Below, piece after piece: positions 1-5,307 of a DNA stretch of 5,307 nt. Source of the DNA: Candidatus Methylomirabilota bacterium (lineage in GTDB: Bacteria > Methylomirabilota > Methylomirabilia > Methylomirabilales > JACPAU01); assembly GCA_016180705.1 (NCBI GenBank), contig JACPAU010000150.1:1-5307 (forward strand), read 5' to 3'. The notes beneath the pieces were generated by a model. It was given only the letters and a program-made list of their open reading frames with translations, was not told the DNA's origin and searched no databases. Positions within the stretch are counted from its first letter, which is position 1, and the number at the start of each line of letters is the position of its first letter. A program made the position numbers and the translations under genes.

Positions 1-20
1 AAGGACAGACCGAAAGTAAC

Positions 21-50
21 AAAGTCCGGGTGGCGCCGGATGCGGACTTT
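21..50 (-). terminator. Probable transcription terminator after the minus-strand operon
   Basis: AAAGTCCG (21-28) and CGGACTTT (43-50) form a perfect 8-bp inverted repeat around a 14-nt loop, 26 nt past the TAA stop of the YihY-family gene. Read on the minus strand, the closing arm ends in TTT and continues as GTTACTTT, an interrupted T-rich tail. An alternative inner stem, TCCGG/CCGGA (25-29 with 36-40), competes with the long one. Position and AT-rich flanks in an otherwise GC-rich window fit a terminator. The loop is long and the U-tract broken, so termination may be inefficient. The stem is symmetric and could also act on plus-strand transcription. Confidence 0.5.
24..39. repeat. Imperfect direct repeat, copy 1 (partner at 83-98)
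   Basis: GTCCGGGTGGCGCCGG at 24-39 and GTCCGGACGGCGCCGG at 83-98 agree at 14 of 16 positions, 59 bp apart. Copy 1 lies within the loop and arm of the putative terminator, copy 2 in the last codons of the YihY-family gene. Each copy contains the palindrome GGCGCC. In a window this GC-rich, chance similarity is possible; the two copies may also be a local duplication. Confidence 0.3.
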
Positions 51-55
51 GGGTC

Positions 56-68
56 ACACAATTTGTGT
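56..68. repeat. 13-bp near-perfect palindrome ACACAATTTGTGT
   Basis: ACACAA and TTGTGT flank a single central T, giving a 6+1+6 palindrome between the YihY-family stop codon and the inverted repeat at 21-50. The spacer is too short for a full RNA hairpin (at best a 4-bp stem with a 5-nt loop), so if functional it looks more like a dimeric protein-binding site than a terminator. It sits in the most AT-rich patch of the window. It could serve a gene beyond the left edge, but no promoter hexamers around it convince me, so the role is unassigned. Confidence 0.3.
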
Positions 69-76
69 CGTTTGTA

Positions 77-1531
77 TTAGCGGTCCGGACGGCGCCGGGC
101 CCGCCGCCGCTCTTCGGTCCCTTCCTTGCCCCCCTCCCCCTCCACCACCTCCAGCGCCGGCCGCGCCGGCGGCTCCGGGCGCGGGGCCTCGACCGGGGGT
201 GCCTCCGGACGCGGCTCCGATGGCGCCGCCTCCGGCGCCTTGGCCGGCACTTCGAGGCGGAGGGCGTCCCGCAGGATCTCGGCGATCGTCACCCGCTCCA
301 GGACTTCCGTGCGGGCCTGGTTCCCCTGTTCGATGATGCGCGTGAGGTAGCCCTTCAGGACGTCGTCCGGGCCGATCATCAGGCTGGCGGCGCTCCCCCC
401 CAGCGCCCGGACGATCTCCCCCACGCTCACGTTGTCCGGCGCCTTCTGCAGGACGACCTGCTCCGAGCGCTCCTCCTGGTGGAAGAGGATCCCCACCTCG
501 CAGAGCCGGCCCAGGATCTCCCGGGTAAGCCCCTCGGGCGCGTCCACCGCGTAGCGCAGTTCCTCCGGGCTCGCGGGCTTCCGCCCCTCGAGCTGCCGCA
601 CCGCCGCCTCGAGGACGAACCGGAGGCCGAAGTACTCCCGGATGAGGAAGGACCCCATCATCCCGCCCCGGATCTTGTGCCGGTGCGGGAACTGGTGGAC
701 GAAGGCCACCTCCGCGCCGAACAGCACCACCCCCCAGGTGAGGTAGAGCCAGACGAGGAAGACCGGCACGACGGCGATCGGCCCGTACAGGGTCCCGTAG
801 GACGCGAAGTAGCGGACGTACACGTCGAAGCCGATCTTCGCCGCCTCCCAGGCGGTGCCCGCGACGAGGGCGCCCCGGAGCGCGGCCGCGACCCGGACCC
901 GGGTGTGGGGGAGGAGGTCGTAGAGGAGGTAGAAGGCGATCCAGTTGAGGAACAGGGGGAAGAAGGGCAGGAGGGCCCACTTGACGATCTGGACGGTCAC
1001 GAGCCGCTCCAGCCAGGGGAGGACCGGCGCGCGGTTGGTCAGGTAAATGGAGAGGGAGATGATCACGGGGGTCAGCGTGATGAGCCCCCAGTAGGTGACG
1101 AACTTCTCCGGGAAGGACCGGCGGGCCCGGACCTGCCAGATCTCGTTGAAGGTATGCTCGATGACGTGGAAGAGGTAGACCGCCGTGCCCAGGAAGGCGA
1201 TCCCCCCCAGGATGCTCACCGTCGAGAGCCGGTGCGTGAACTGGAGCAGGTACTCGGTGACCGTCTCGATGGACCCCGGCAGCAGGTGCGCGGAGAGGAT
1301 CTCCCGCACGCGGGCCTCGATGTCCTCCCGGGGCGTGACCCAGGCGAAGGCGGTCATCGCCAGCGCCAGGACCGGGACCAGGTTGAGGATGGTCATGTAG
1401 GCGAGGACCGCCGCCCGGCTCAGGCACTGGTCCTCGGCGAACTCCCGGCCCGCCTTGGTGAGGATCTCCACGAAGGTGAGGCGCTTCGAGGGGGCCGCAG
1501 GGCGGGCGCGGGCGCGCGTCAGGGTCCACAT
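77..1531 (-). CDS. YihY/BrkB-family inner-membrane protein with winged-helix-like C-terminal domain
   Basis: A 484-residue integral membrane protein of the YihY/virulence factor BrkB family, an inner-membrane family whose molecular activity is not settled (older annotations as ribonuclease BN are wrong). The N-terminal 280 residues show about six hydrophobic segments: roughly 40-64, 102-123, 145-165, 183-204, 215-235 and 249-278. The last contains the family signature region with YFASYGTLYG (241-250) and WLYLTWGVVLFGAE (261-274). Residues about 290-425 are soluble; REILGRLCEVGIL (337-349) followed by VSVGEIVRALGG (368-379) resembles a winged helix of the Rrf2 kind. Residues about 428-484 are a Pro/Ala/Glu/Arg-rich, probably disordered tail. 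The ATG at 1531 lies 4 bp after the nitrilase-like stop and has only a distant GGAGAG upstream, suggesting translational coupling. It is the last gene of the putative operon. Family assignment is firm; function is unknown. Confidence 0.92.
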   Translation of the reverse strand: MWTLTRARARPAAPSKRLTFVEILTKAGREFAEDQCLSRAAVLAYMTILNLVPVLALAMTAFAWVTPREDIEARVREILSAHLLPGSIETVTEYLLQFTHRLSTVSILGGIAFLGTAVYLFHVIEHTFNEIWQVRARRSFPEKFVTYWGLITLTPVIISLSIYLTNRAPVLPWLERLVTVQIVKWALLPFFPLFLNWIAFYLLYDLLPHTRVRVAAALRGALVAGTAWEAAKIGFDVYVRYFASYGTLYGPIAVVPVFLVWLYLTWGVVLFGAEVAFVHQFPHRHKIRGGMMGSFLIREYFGLRFVLEAAVRQLEGRKPASPEELRYAVDAPEGLTREILGRLCEVGILFHQEERSEQVVLQKAPDNVSVGEIVRALGGSAASLMIGPDDVLKGYLTRIIEQGNQARTEVLERVTIAEILRDALRLEVPAKAPEAAPSEPRPEAPPVEAPRPEPPARPALEVVEGEGGKEGTEERRRARRRPDR

Positions 1532-1535
1532 AGCG

Positions 1536-2369
1536 TCAGGCCATCTCTCCGTACAGGCCGGGCCGCCGGTCCCGGAAGAAGGGCCAGGCCTCCCGGACCT
1601 CCGCGGTCCGGTTCAGGTCCACGTCCGCGAGGACGAGCCCCTCGCTCTGCCCGCTCGGCTCCGCGATGAACTCCCCGCCCGGGTCCACGGCGAAGGATCT
1701 GCCGTAGAAGCCGACCCGCGGCTCCTGGCCGATCCGGTTCACCCGGAGGACGAAGCAGCCGTTGGCCTGGGCGTTGGCCGCGATGGCCCGCTCCCACTTG
1801 GTCGCCCCGGCCGGGACGGAGGCGGCCGTGGGCGCGCAGATGATCTCCGCGCCTTTGAGGGCGAGGATCCGGCTCCCCTCCGGAAAGAAGTTGTCCCAGC
1901 AGATCTGAACGCCGACGCGGGCGTATCGGGTGGCGAAGACCGGGAAGCCCACGTCCCCCGGCGTGAAGTGGAACTTCTCCTGGTAGTTGGGGAGTTCCGG
2001 GACGTGCACCTTCCGGTACCGGCCCAGGAGCGTCCCGTCGGCGTCAATGACGGCCGCCGCATTGAAGTAGAGCGTCTCGGCCGCCTTCTCGAAGACCGGT
2101 ACCACGACGACCACCTCCCGGCGCTTCGCGAAATCCTGCAGCGCCTCGACGGCCGGGCCCGGGATCGGCTCCGCGAGGCGCCGGGCGGCCGCGTCCGCGG
2201 CGACCGGGAACCAGGGCCAGGCGAAGCACTCGGCGAAGCAGAGGAGCCGGGCGCCCCGGTCCGCCGCGAGGGCCGCCAGCCCGAGCGCGCGCTCCAGGTT
2301 CCGCTCCACCTCCGGGCCCGCCGGCATCTGGATGCCCGCCACCGTCACGATGCGCCTCGTCCCCCCCAT
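1536..2369 (-). CDS. Nitrilase-superfamily carbon-nitrogen hydrolase (N-carbamoylputrescine amidase-like)
   Basis: A 277-residue, single-domain CN-hydrolase of normal length, probably cytosolic since no signal peptide is seen. These enzymes hydrolyse non-peptide C-N bonds (amides, N-carbamoyl groups) through a Cys thioester intermediate. All catalytic residues are visible: Glu47 in CFAECFAWPWF, Lys120 in GRYRKVHVPE, Cys157 in QICWDNFFPE, and the second Glu at 131 in NYQEKFHFTPGD. The stretch YQEKFHFTPGD plus ICWDxxFPE resembles the N-carbamoylputrescine amidase/beta-ureidopropionase-like branches more than Nit/Fhit types, but no neighbouring gene for polyamine or pyrimidine breakdown supports a substrate, so that is left open. 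The start is chosen because GAGGAGGGG (2373-2381 on the complement) lies just upstream of the ATG at a good distance. It follows the metallo-beta-lactamase-fold gene by 68 bp and precedes the YihY-family gene by 4 bp, consistent with one transcript. Confidence 0.92.
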   Translation of the reverse strand: MGGTRRIVTVAGIQMPAGPEVERNLERALGLAALAADRGARLLCFAECFAWPWFPVAADAAARRLAEPIPGPAVEALQDFAKRREVVVVVPVFEKAAETLYFNAAAVIDADGTLLGRYRKVHVPELPNYQEKFHFTPGDVGFPVFATRYARVGVQICWDNFFPEGSRILALKGAEIICAPTAASVPAGATKWERAIAANAQANGCFVLRVNRIGQEPRVGFYGRSFAVDPGGEFIAEPSGQSEGLVLADVDLNRTAEVREAWPFFRDRRPGLYGEMA

Positions 2370-2381
2370 GCTCCCCTCCTC
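2370..2381 (-). promoter_or_regulatory. Strong ribosome binding site of the nitrilase-like gene
   Basis: On the minus strand GAGGAGGGGAGC directly precedes the ATG at 2369. The purine-rich core is a close match to the anti-Shine-Dalgarno complement and fixes this start. It indicates independent translation initiation despite the probable operon, unlike the coupled starts at 3340 and 1531. Confidence 0.7.
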
Positions 2382-2437
2382 GCGGCTGCGCCTCGAAGCA
2401 AGAGCCGTGCCTGAGGACGCCGCCCGCGGCCCCCCCG

Positions 2438-3340
2438 CTACGGCCCCGCGAGTTCCCGGTAGATGCGCCGGAGCGTCCGCGGCAGCGCCTCCCCCCCCGC
2501 CCAGGCGTCGTACGCCGGGAGGCGGGCCTGCCGGAGCGTCCCCGCGAGGTCGTGCCCCGCCGCGCGCAGCCGCCGGACCTCGGCGCGGAGGTCCAGGACG
2601 TACTGGCGCAGGGCACCGAGATCCTCCGGGCCCCCCACGGGCCCGCGGCCCGGCACCACCACCCTGGGCGCAAGCGCGGCCAGGCGGTCCAGGGCGGTGA
2701 GCACGCCGCCGCTGCCCCCATCTCCCAGGTCGAGGTGCCGCCGGAATTTCACGGCCCCGCCGCCGAAGAGGATCCGCTCCTGCGGGAGCCAGACGGCGGC
2801 ATCCCCCTGCGTGCGGGCCTCCGGCAGGTGGAGCACCCGGACCTCCACGCCCCCCAGGAAGAGGGTCAACGCATCGGTGAAGGTGAGGTCCGGCAGGACC
2901 ATCCGGTAGCCGCGCAGGGCCTCCCCCGCATCAGGAGAGCGGGCCGCGGCGAGCGCGGCATGCGCCCGGGGATCCGCCTCCGCCAACGCCGCCCGGGTCG
3001 CCGCGTGCGCGATGAGGACGGCCGGGGGGCTGAAGAGGAAGGCGCCCAGGGAACGGTCGGGACGGGGCTCCGTGAGGATGAGGTAGCGGACGTCCAGGCG
3101 GCTCGGGAGGAGCGCCCGCCGGAGCCGCTCGCTGTCCGCCGGCGTCTCCCCCGCGTCCACCAGGACGTAGCCGAGCGGCGTCCGGATGATGCCGGCATTC
3201 GCCCGGTCCCCGTCCTGCCCCAGGTACACGAGCACCGAGGGGCTCACCTGGAGGAAGGGGGAGAGGTCCTGGGCGGAGGCCGCGCCGGAGACGGCCAGGA
3301 GGCAGGCGACCCAGATGGCGGCGCGCCGGGCGCTCCTCAC
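2438..3340 (-). CDS. Exported metallo-beta-lactamase-fold protein lacking the metal ligands (probable pseudoenzyme)
   Basis: A 300-residue protein whose fold matches SoxH/quinoprotein-relay-type metallo-hydrolases. The N-terminus (RSARR, then a hydrophobic stretch to about residue 20, then ASA before Gln24) is a type I signal peptide, so it should be periplasmic or secreted. Fold landmarks remain: NAGIIRTPLGYVLVDAGET (48-66), YLILTEPRPD (86-95), GDAAVWLPQERILFGGG (179-195) and RVVVPGRGPVGG (226-237). The metal ligands do not. The HxHxDH motif is E91-P-R93-P-D95-R96, the usual AHT is A-R176-T, the usual GD is G194-G195, and PGHG is P-G-R232-G. Only Asp95 survives. There is no frameshift or stop. 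The start is the GTG at 3340, which overlaps the DUF4197 stop (GTGA) and is the only start placing the signal peptide at the N-terminus. It probably binds rather than hydrolyses; ligand unknown. Confidence 0.88.
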   Translation of the reverse strand: MRSARRAAIWVACLLAVSGAASAQDLSPFLQVSPSVLVYLGQDGDRANAGIIRTPLGYVLVDAGETPADSERLRRALLPSRLDVRYLILTEPRPDRSLGAFLFSPPAVLIAHAATRAALAEADPRAHAALAAARSPDAGEALRGYRMVLPDLTFTDALTLFLGGVEVRVLHLPEARTQGDAAVWLPQERILFGGGAVKFRRHLDLGDGGSGGVLTALDRLAALAPRVVVPGRGPVGGPEDLGALRQYVLDLRAEVRRLRAAGHDLAGTLRQARLPAYDAWAGGEALPRTLRRIYRELAGP

Positions 3341-4050
3341 CGGGCGAAAACCTCGCGCAGGAGTGCCGTGACCCGGGCCGCCGGGTCGGTCCGGATCCGC
3401 CGCTCCTCGTCCGCCATCAGGAGGAAGAGCCCGTCCAGGCTCATGACGGTCACGTAGTGGTCGAGGTCCAGGTCGGGGCGGCGGACGAGGGGAAGGGCGA
3501 CGTATCGGGTCGTCAGGTCCTGGTAGAGGCGGGTCACCCCGAACTGCTCCATGCTCCCCTGCACGACGGGCCGGTAGAGCCCGTAGAGGCGCGTCACCGT
3601 CTTGGCCTTCAGGTACCGCGTCGCCTCGTCCTCCTGGCCCTCCAGCACCCGCCGCCCGTCCTCGAGGGTCATCGCCGCGATGGCGTCCAGGAAGATGGCC
3701 GTGGCGGCCGGCGCCGCCTGCTCCGCGGCCCGGTTCATGCTCAGGATGAACTCCTCCACCTGTCGGCCGAGCCCCATGGCCCGGAGCGTGTCCGCCATCC
3801 GGTTCAGGCGCGGCGGCAGCGGGATCCGGATCTTCAGGTTGCCCGCGTAGCCCCCCGGCTGTGCGGCGAGCACGACGGCGTTCTCGGTCCCCACCCGCAG
3901 GGCTTCCTTGAGGCCGGCGGCGATCTGCTCCTCCGTGAGCGCCGGCGCCCCGAGTCCCAGGTCCCGGGCAATCTCGCCCCACTGACCGGGCGCGCAGGCC
4001 GCGGCGCCGAAGAGGACCGCGAACATCGCCCAGCCCCGTGTCCGCACCAT
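3337..4050 (-). CDS. Exported DUF4197-family protein, possible lipoprotein
   Basis: A 237-residue protein whose body from about residue 25 to the end matches DUF4197, a family of unknown function usually carried as an exported protein of this length. Recognisable stretches are GLKEALRVGTENAV (46-59), NLKIRIPLPPRLN (71-83), NRAAEQAAP (106-114), HYVTVMSLDGLFLLMADEE (198-216) and a closing IRTDPAARVTALLREVF. The N-terminus has Arg3 and Arg5, a hydrophobic core and Cys19 after AAA, a weak lipobox, so lipoprotein anchoring is possible but ordinary signal cleavage is not excluded. The ATG at 4050 is chosen because GGGGAGGGG abuts it; the GTG right after it (4047) would have better spacing, and an ATG at 4089 has no ribosome binding site. 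It is the first gene after the promoter, and its TGA overlaps the next start by 4 bp, implying coupled synthesis with the following exported protein. Confidence 0.9.
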   Translation of the reverse strand: MVRTRGWAMFAVLFGAAACAPGQWGEIARDLGLGAPALTEEQIAAGLKEALRVGTENAVVLAAQPGGYAGNLKIRIPLPPRLNRMADTLRAMGLGRQVEEFILSMNRAAEQAAPAATAIFLDAIAAMTLEDGRRVLEGQEDEATRYLKAKTVTRLYGLYRPVVQGSMEQFGVTRLYQDLTTRYVALPLVRRPDLDLDHYVTVMSLDGLFLLMADEERRIRTDPAARVTALLREVFAR

Positions 4051-4095
4051 CCCCTCCCCGACGCCCGACGGGGCCTCCCCCCCGCGCATCGGCCC

Positions 4096-4124
4096 ACGGT
4101 ACTTCCGCCCCCCACCGCTGTCAA
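4096..4124 (-). promoter_or_regulatory. Sigma70-type promoter of the minus-strand operon
   Basis: On the minus strand the -35 hexamer is a perfect TTGACA (4119-4124), followed by a 17-bp spacer (4102-4118) and TACCGT (4096-4101) as the -10, matching the three most conserved positions (TAnnnT). The predicted start of transcription is near 4089, giving a leader of about 39 nt before the DUF4197 ATG at 4050. This is by far the best promoter-like match I found in the intergenic region and is well placed for the four-gene cluster. Confidence 0.7.
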
Positions 4125-4318
4125 CCCACAATCCACGGGCGCGCCCGCCCCGCTATCCCTTTGTCGCGGCCGCCCTACCGTGCCGTGCAGGGTCTGCCCC
4201 CTTGGCCGGCGGGGTGCGGCCGCGCCCTCGGCAAAGGACCGGTGCGCCAAGATGCGGTCCCCGCGCCACTTCTGGCCCAGACCGTGGAGGACGCGCTGGC
4301 CTGGCATGACCAGTGCTC

Positions 4319-4336
4319 CTCCCGGCGGGCCGGGAG
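4319..4336 (+). promoter_or_regulatory. Compact GC hairpin in the GNAT gene leader
   Basis: CTCCCGG (4319-4325) and CCGGGAG (4330-4336) form a perfect 7-bp stem closed by a CGGG tetraloop, with partial extension beyond one mismatch on each side. It ends 17 nt before the Shine-Dalgarno stretch at 4354-4363. There is no following T-run, so it is not a classical terminator. It may be an mRNA-stability or translation-control element, or an accident of GC content. Confidence 0.35.
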
Positions 4337-4353
4337 CGGCGGGGCCCGGACGC

Positions 4354-4363
4354 GGGAGGGGAG
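4354..4363 (+). promoter_or_regulatory. Ribosome binding site of the GNAT gene
   Basis: GGGAGGGGAG contains the core GGAGG (4355-4359), 9 nt before the ATG at 4369. It decides the start of the plus-strand gene. Confidence 0.7.
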
Positions 4364-4368
4364 AACGC

Positions 4369-5307
4369 ATGAGGCTCGTGGAGTTCTCGGGTCCCGGCTC
4401 CTTGCTCGACTCCTTCCTCGCGCTGCCGGGCCTCCTGTACGCCGGCGACCCGCGCTGGATTGCCCCCTCCCGGGAAGCGCTGGCCGCGGCCCTCTCCCCG
4501 GACAGTCCCTTCTTTCAGGCGGGGGACGCCCGACACTTCCTCGCGCTCAGGGCGGACCGGCCGGTCGGCCGCGTCACCGCGATCCGCAACTACCGGCTGG
4601 AGGCGCGGGAGGGTTCGGTGGGCCTCCTGGGGTTCTTCGAGTGCGAGCCGGACGCGGCCATATCCGAGCGGCTCCTGGCGGCCGCGGTCGGGCACCTGGT
4701 CGCGGCCGGCCTGCGGACCGTCCGCGCCCCCGTGGACTTCGACCTGTGGCACCGGTCCAGGCTCATGACCGAAGGGTTCGACGAGTCCCCCATCCTGCTG
4801 GAGTCCTACAACAAGCCGTACTATCCGCGCCTCTTCCTCCGGTTCGGCTTCCGGGAGGTGGACCGCTCCGTCTCGACGGAGGTCACCGATCTCCCCGCGG
4901 TCCTCCAGCGCCTGCTCCCCCGCCACACGAGCGCCCTCGCCCGGGGGTTCGCCTTCCGGTCGCTGCAGGGGCAGGCCCTCACGCCGGCGGTCCACCTGCT
5001 GTACCGCCTGGCCATGGAGGCCTGCGCGGGCAAGCCCGGCAACACCGAGATCTCCGAGCAGGAGTTCCTGAACGCGTACGGTGGGCTGGGGGTGCGGCTC
5101 GACCCGGACCTGGTCCTGGTGGCGGAGAGTCGGGAAGGCGAGCCGGCGGGGTTCCTGGTGGGCTTTCCGAACGTGCTCCCCCCGCGAAGCGGCGGCAACG
5201 GGGACCTGCCGGCCCTCAACATCCTGACCGTGGCGGTCCTCCCCGCGTACCGCGGGAATGGTCTCGGCCAGGCCCTCGTGGCCGAGGTGTACCGCCGCGC
5301 GCTCCGG
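4369..5307 (+). CDS. YghO-like GNAT-fold acetyltransferase, partial (C-terminus beyond the window)
   Basis: An open frame of 313 codons without a stop up to the right edge. It belongs to the two-part GNAT-fold group often annotated as YghO-like or GNAT family N-acetyltransferase. N-terminal half: LYAGDPRWIAPSREAL (23-38), SPFFQAGDARHFLALR (46-61), a GFFECEPD strand-turn (88-95) and an SYNKPYYPRLFLRFGF segment (146-161). This half has a GNAT-like outline but no acetyl-CoA loop. C-terminal half: VAESREGEPAGFLVGFPN (251-268), then LTVAVLPAYRGNGLGQAL (286-303), the classic motif A with R295-G-N-G-L-G binding the acetyl-CoA pyrophosphate. An acyl-CoA-dependent transferase role is therefore likely; the acceptor is unknown. 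The start is set by the ribosome binding site at 4354-4363. It is divergent from the four-gene cluster, so a functional link is not implied. The family normally extends somewhat further, consistent with a truncated view. Confidence 0.85.
   Translation, partial: MRLVEFSGPGSLLDSFLALPGLLYAGDPRWIAPSREALAAALSPDSPFFQAGDARHFLALRADRPVGRVTAIRNYRLEAREGSVGLLGFFECEPDAAISERLLAAAVGHLVAAGLRTVRAPVDFDLWHRSRLMTEGFDESPILLESYNKPYYPRLFLRFGFREVDRSVSTEVTDLPAVLQRLLPRHTSALARGFAFRSLQGQALTPAVHLLYRLAMEACAGKPGNTEISEQEFLNAYGGLGVRLDPDLVLVAESREGEPAGFLVGFPNVLPPRSGGNGDLPALNILTVAVLPAYRGNGLGQALVAEVYRRALR

Larger units (their letters stand above)
4125..4368. other. Divergent intergenic region between DUF4197 promoter and GNAT gene
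   Basis: Apart from the minus-strand promoter on its left and the hairpin and ribosome binding site on its right, this stretch shows no supported gene. Open frames crossing it in either direction are Arg/Pro/Gly-rich by-products of high GC and start inside neighbouring genes. I looked for a plus-strand promoter for the GNAT gene and found only isolated hexamer-like pieces (TTGTCG at 4161, TACCGT at 4176) that are not properly spaced. Two short palindromes, CTGGCCCAG (4272-4280) and CTGGCATGACCAG (4301-4313), share half-sites and could be chance or a weak operator pair. Confidence 0.5.

Noticed and set aside
83..90. Palindrome GTCCGGAC in the last codons of the YihY-family gene
   Set aside because: An 8-bp GC palindrome inside coding sequence is expected by chance here; noted only as part of the direct repeat.
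54..1529. 491-codon minus-strand frame overlapping the YihY-family gene in another register
   Set aside because: Low-complexity Pro/Gly/Arg composition; the frame ending at 77 has clear family signatures and membrane segments.
65..1669. 534-codon plus-strand open frame opposite the YihY-family gene
   Set aside because: Its translation is Arg/Pro/Gly/Glu/Asp-rich with no recognisable domain, and it runs antisense to a well-supported membrane protein. Long spurious frames are expected at this GC content.
1455..2414. 319-codon plus-strand frame opposite the nitrilase-like gene
   Set aside because: Antisense shadow: the minus-strand frame has all four catalytic residues in place.
2370..2437. 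Possible internal terminator between the MBL-fold and nitrilase-like genes
   Set aside because: Only short GC stems (for example CGGCT/AGCCG) with no T-run; not enough to call a terminator, so the operon reading is kept.
3341..3982. Upstream extension of the MBL-fold frame to an ATG at 3982
   Set aside because: The extension lies wholly inside the DUF4197 gene, is Arg/Gly/Pro-rich, and would bury the signal peptide; the GTG at 3340 fits far better.
4161..4181. Plus-strand promoter from TTGTCG and TACCGT
   Set aside because: The two hexamers are only 9 bp apart, far short of the 16-18 bp needed.
4153..4995. 280-codon minus-strand frame opposite the GNAT gene
   Set aside because: Charged, low-complexity translation with no domain; the plus-strand frame has a ribosome binding site and a clear GNAT motif A.

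Overview
The window is very GC-rich (roughly 70%), and its codons end almost always in G or C. It carries four genes on the minus strand, read from about 4050 down to 77, and one divergent plus-strand gene that starts at 4369 and runs off the right edge. The composition and gene mix (YihY/BrkB protein with a cytosolic C-terminal domain, DUF4197 protein, SoxH-like metallo-beta-lactamase-fold protein, YghO-like acetyltransferase) suggest a free-living Gram-negative-type bacterium. A high-GC candidate lineage such as Rokubacteria/Methylomirabilota or a deltaproteobacterial group would fit. That assignment is an inference from style only; no marker gene or rRNA is present.

Layout from right to left on the minus strand. 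A near-consensus sigma70 promoter (TTGACA, 17 bp, TACCGT; 4096-4124) precedes an exported DUF4197 protein (3337-4050). Its stop overlaps the GTG start of an exported metallo-beta-lactamase-fold protein (2438-3340) in a GTGA junction. After a 68-bp gap comes a nitrilase-superfamily amidohydrolase (1536-2369) with its own strong ribosome binding site. Only 4 bp further is a YihY/BrkB-family inner-membrane protein (77-1531) with a winged-helix-like C-terminal domain. An AT-richer stretch with an inverted repeat (21-50) lies just past the last stop and probably ends the transcript. The spacing suggests one operon, but the gene functions do not form an obvious pathway: two exported proteins, one cytosolic C-N hydrolase and one membrane protein.

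The plus-strand gene (4369 to the edge, 313 codons present) encodes a GNAT-fold protein of the YghO-like group: a degenerate N-terminal GNAT-like half, then a C-terminal half with a recognisable acetyl-CoA-binding motif. The 318-bp divergent intergenic region holds the minus-strand promoter and a compact GC hairpin in the GNAT leader.

The most notable observation is that the metallo-beta-lactamase-fold protein is intact and full length but has lost every recognisable metal-ligand histidine. The HxHxDH motif reads E-P-R-P-D-R, the third-site His is Arg, the bridging Asp position is Gly, and the final PGHG is PGRG. It looks like an exported pseudoenzyme made in tight translational coupling with a DUF4197 protein. 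I see no CRISPR array, mobile element, tRNA or rRNA.
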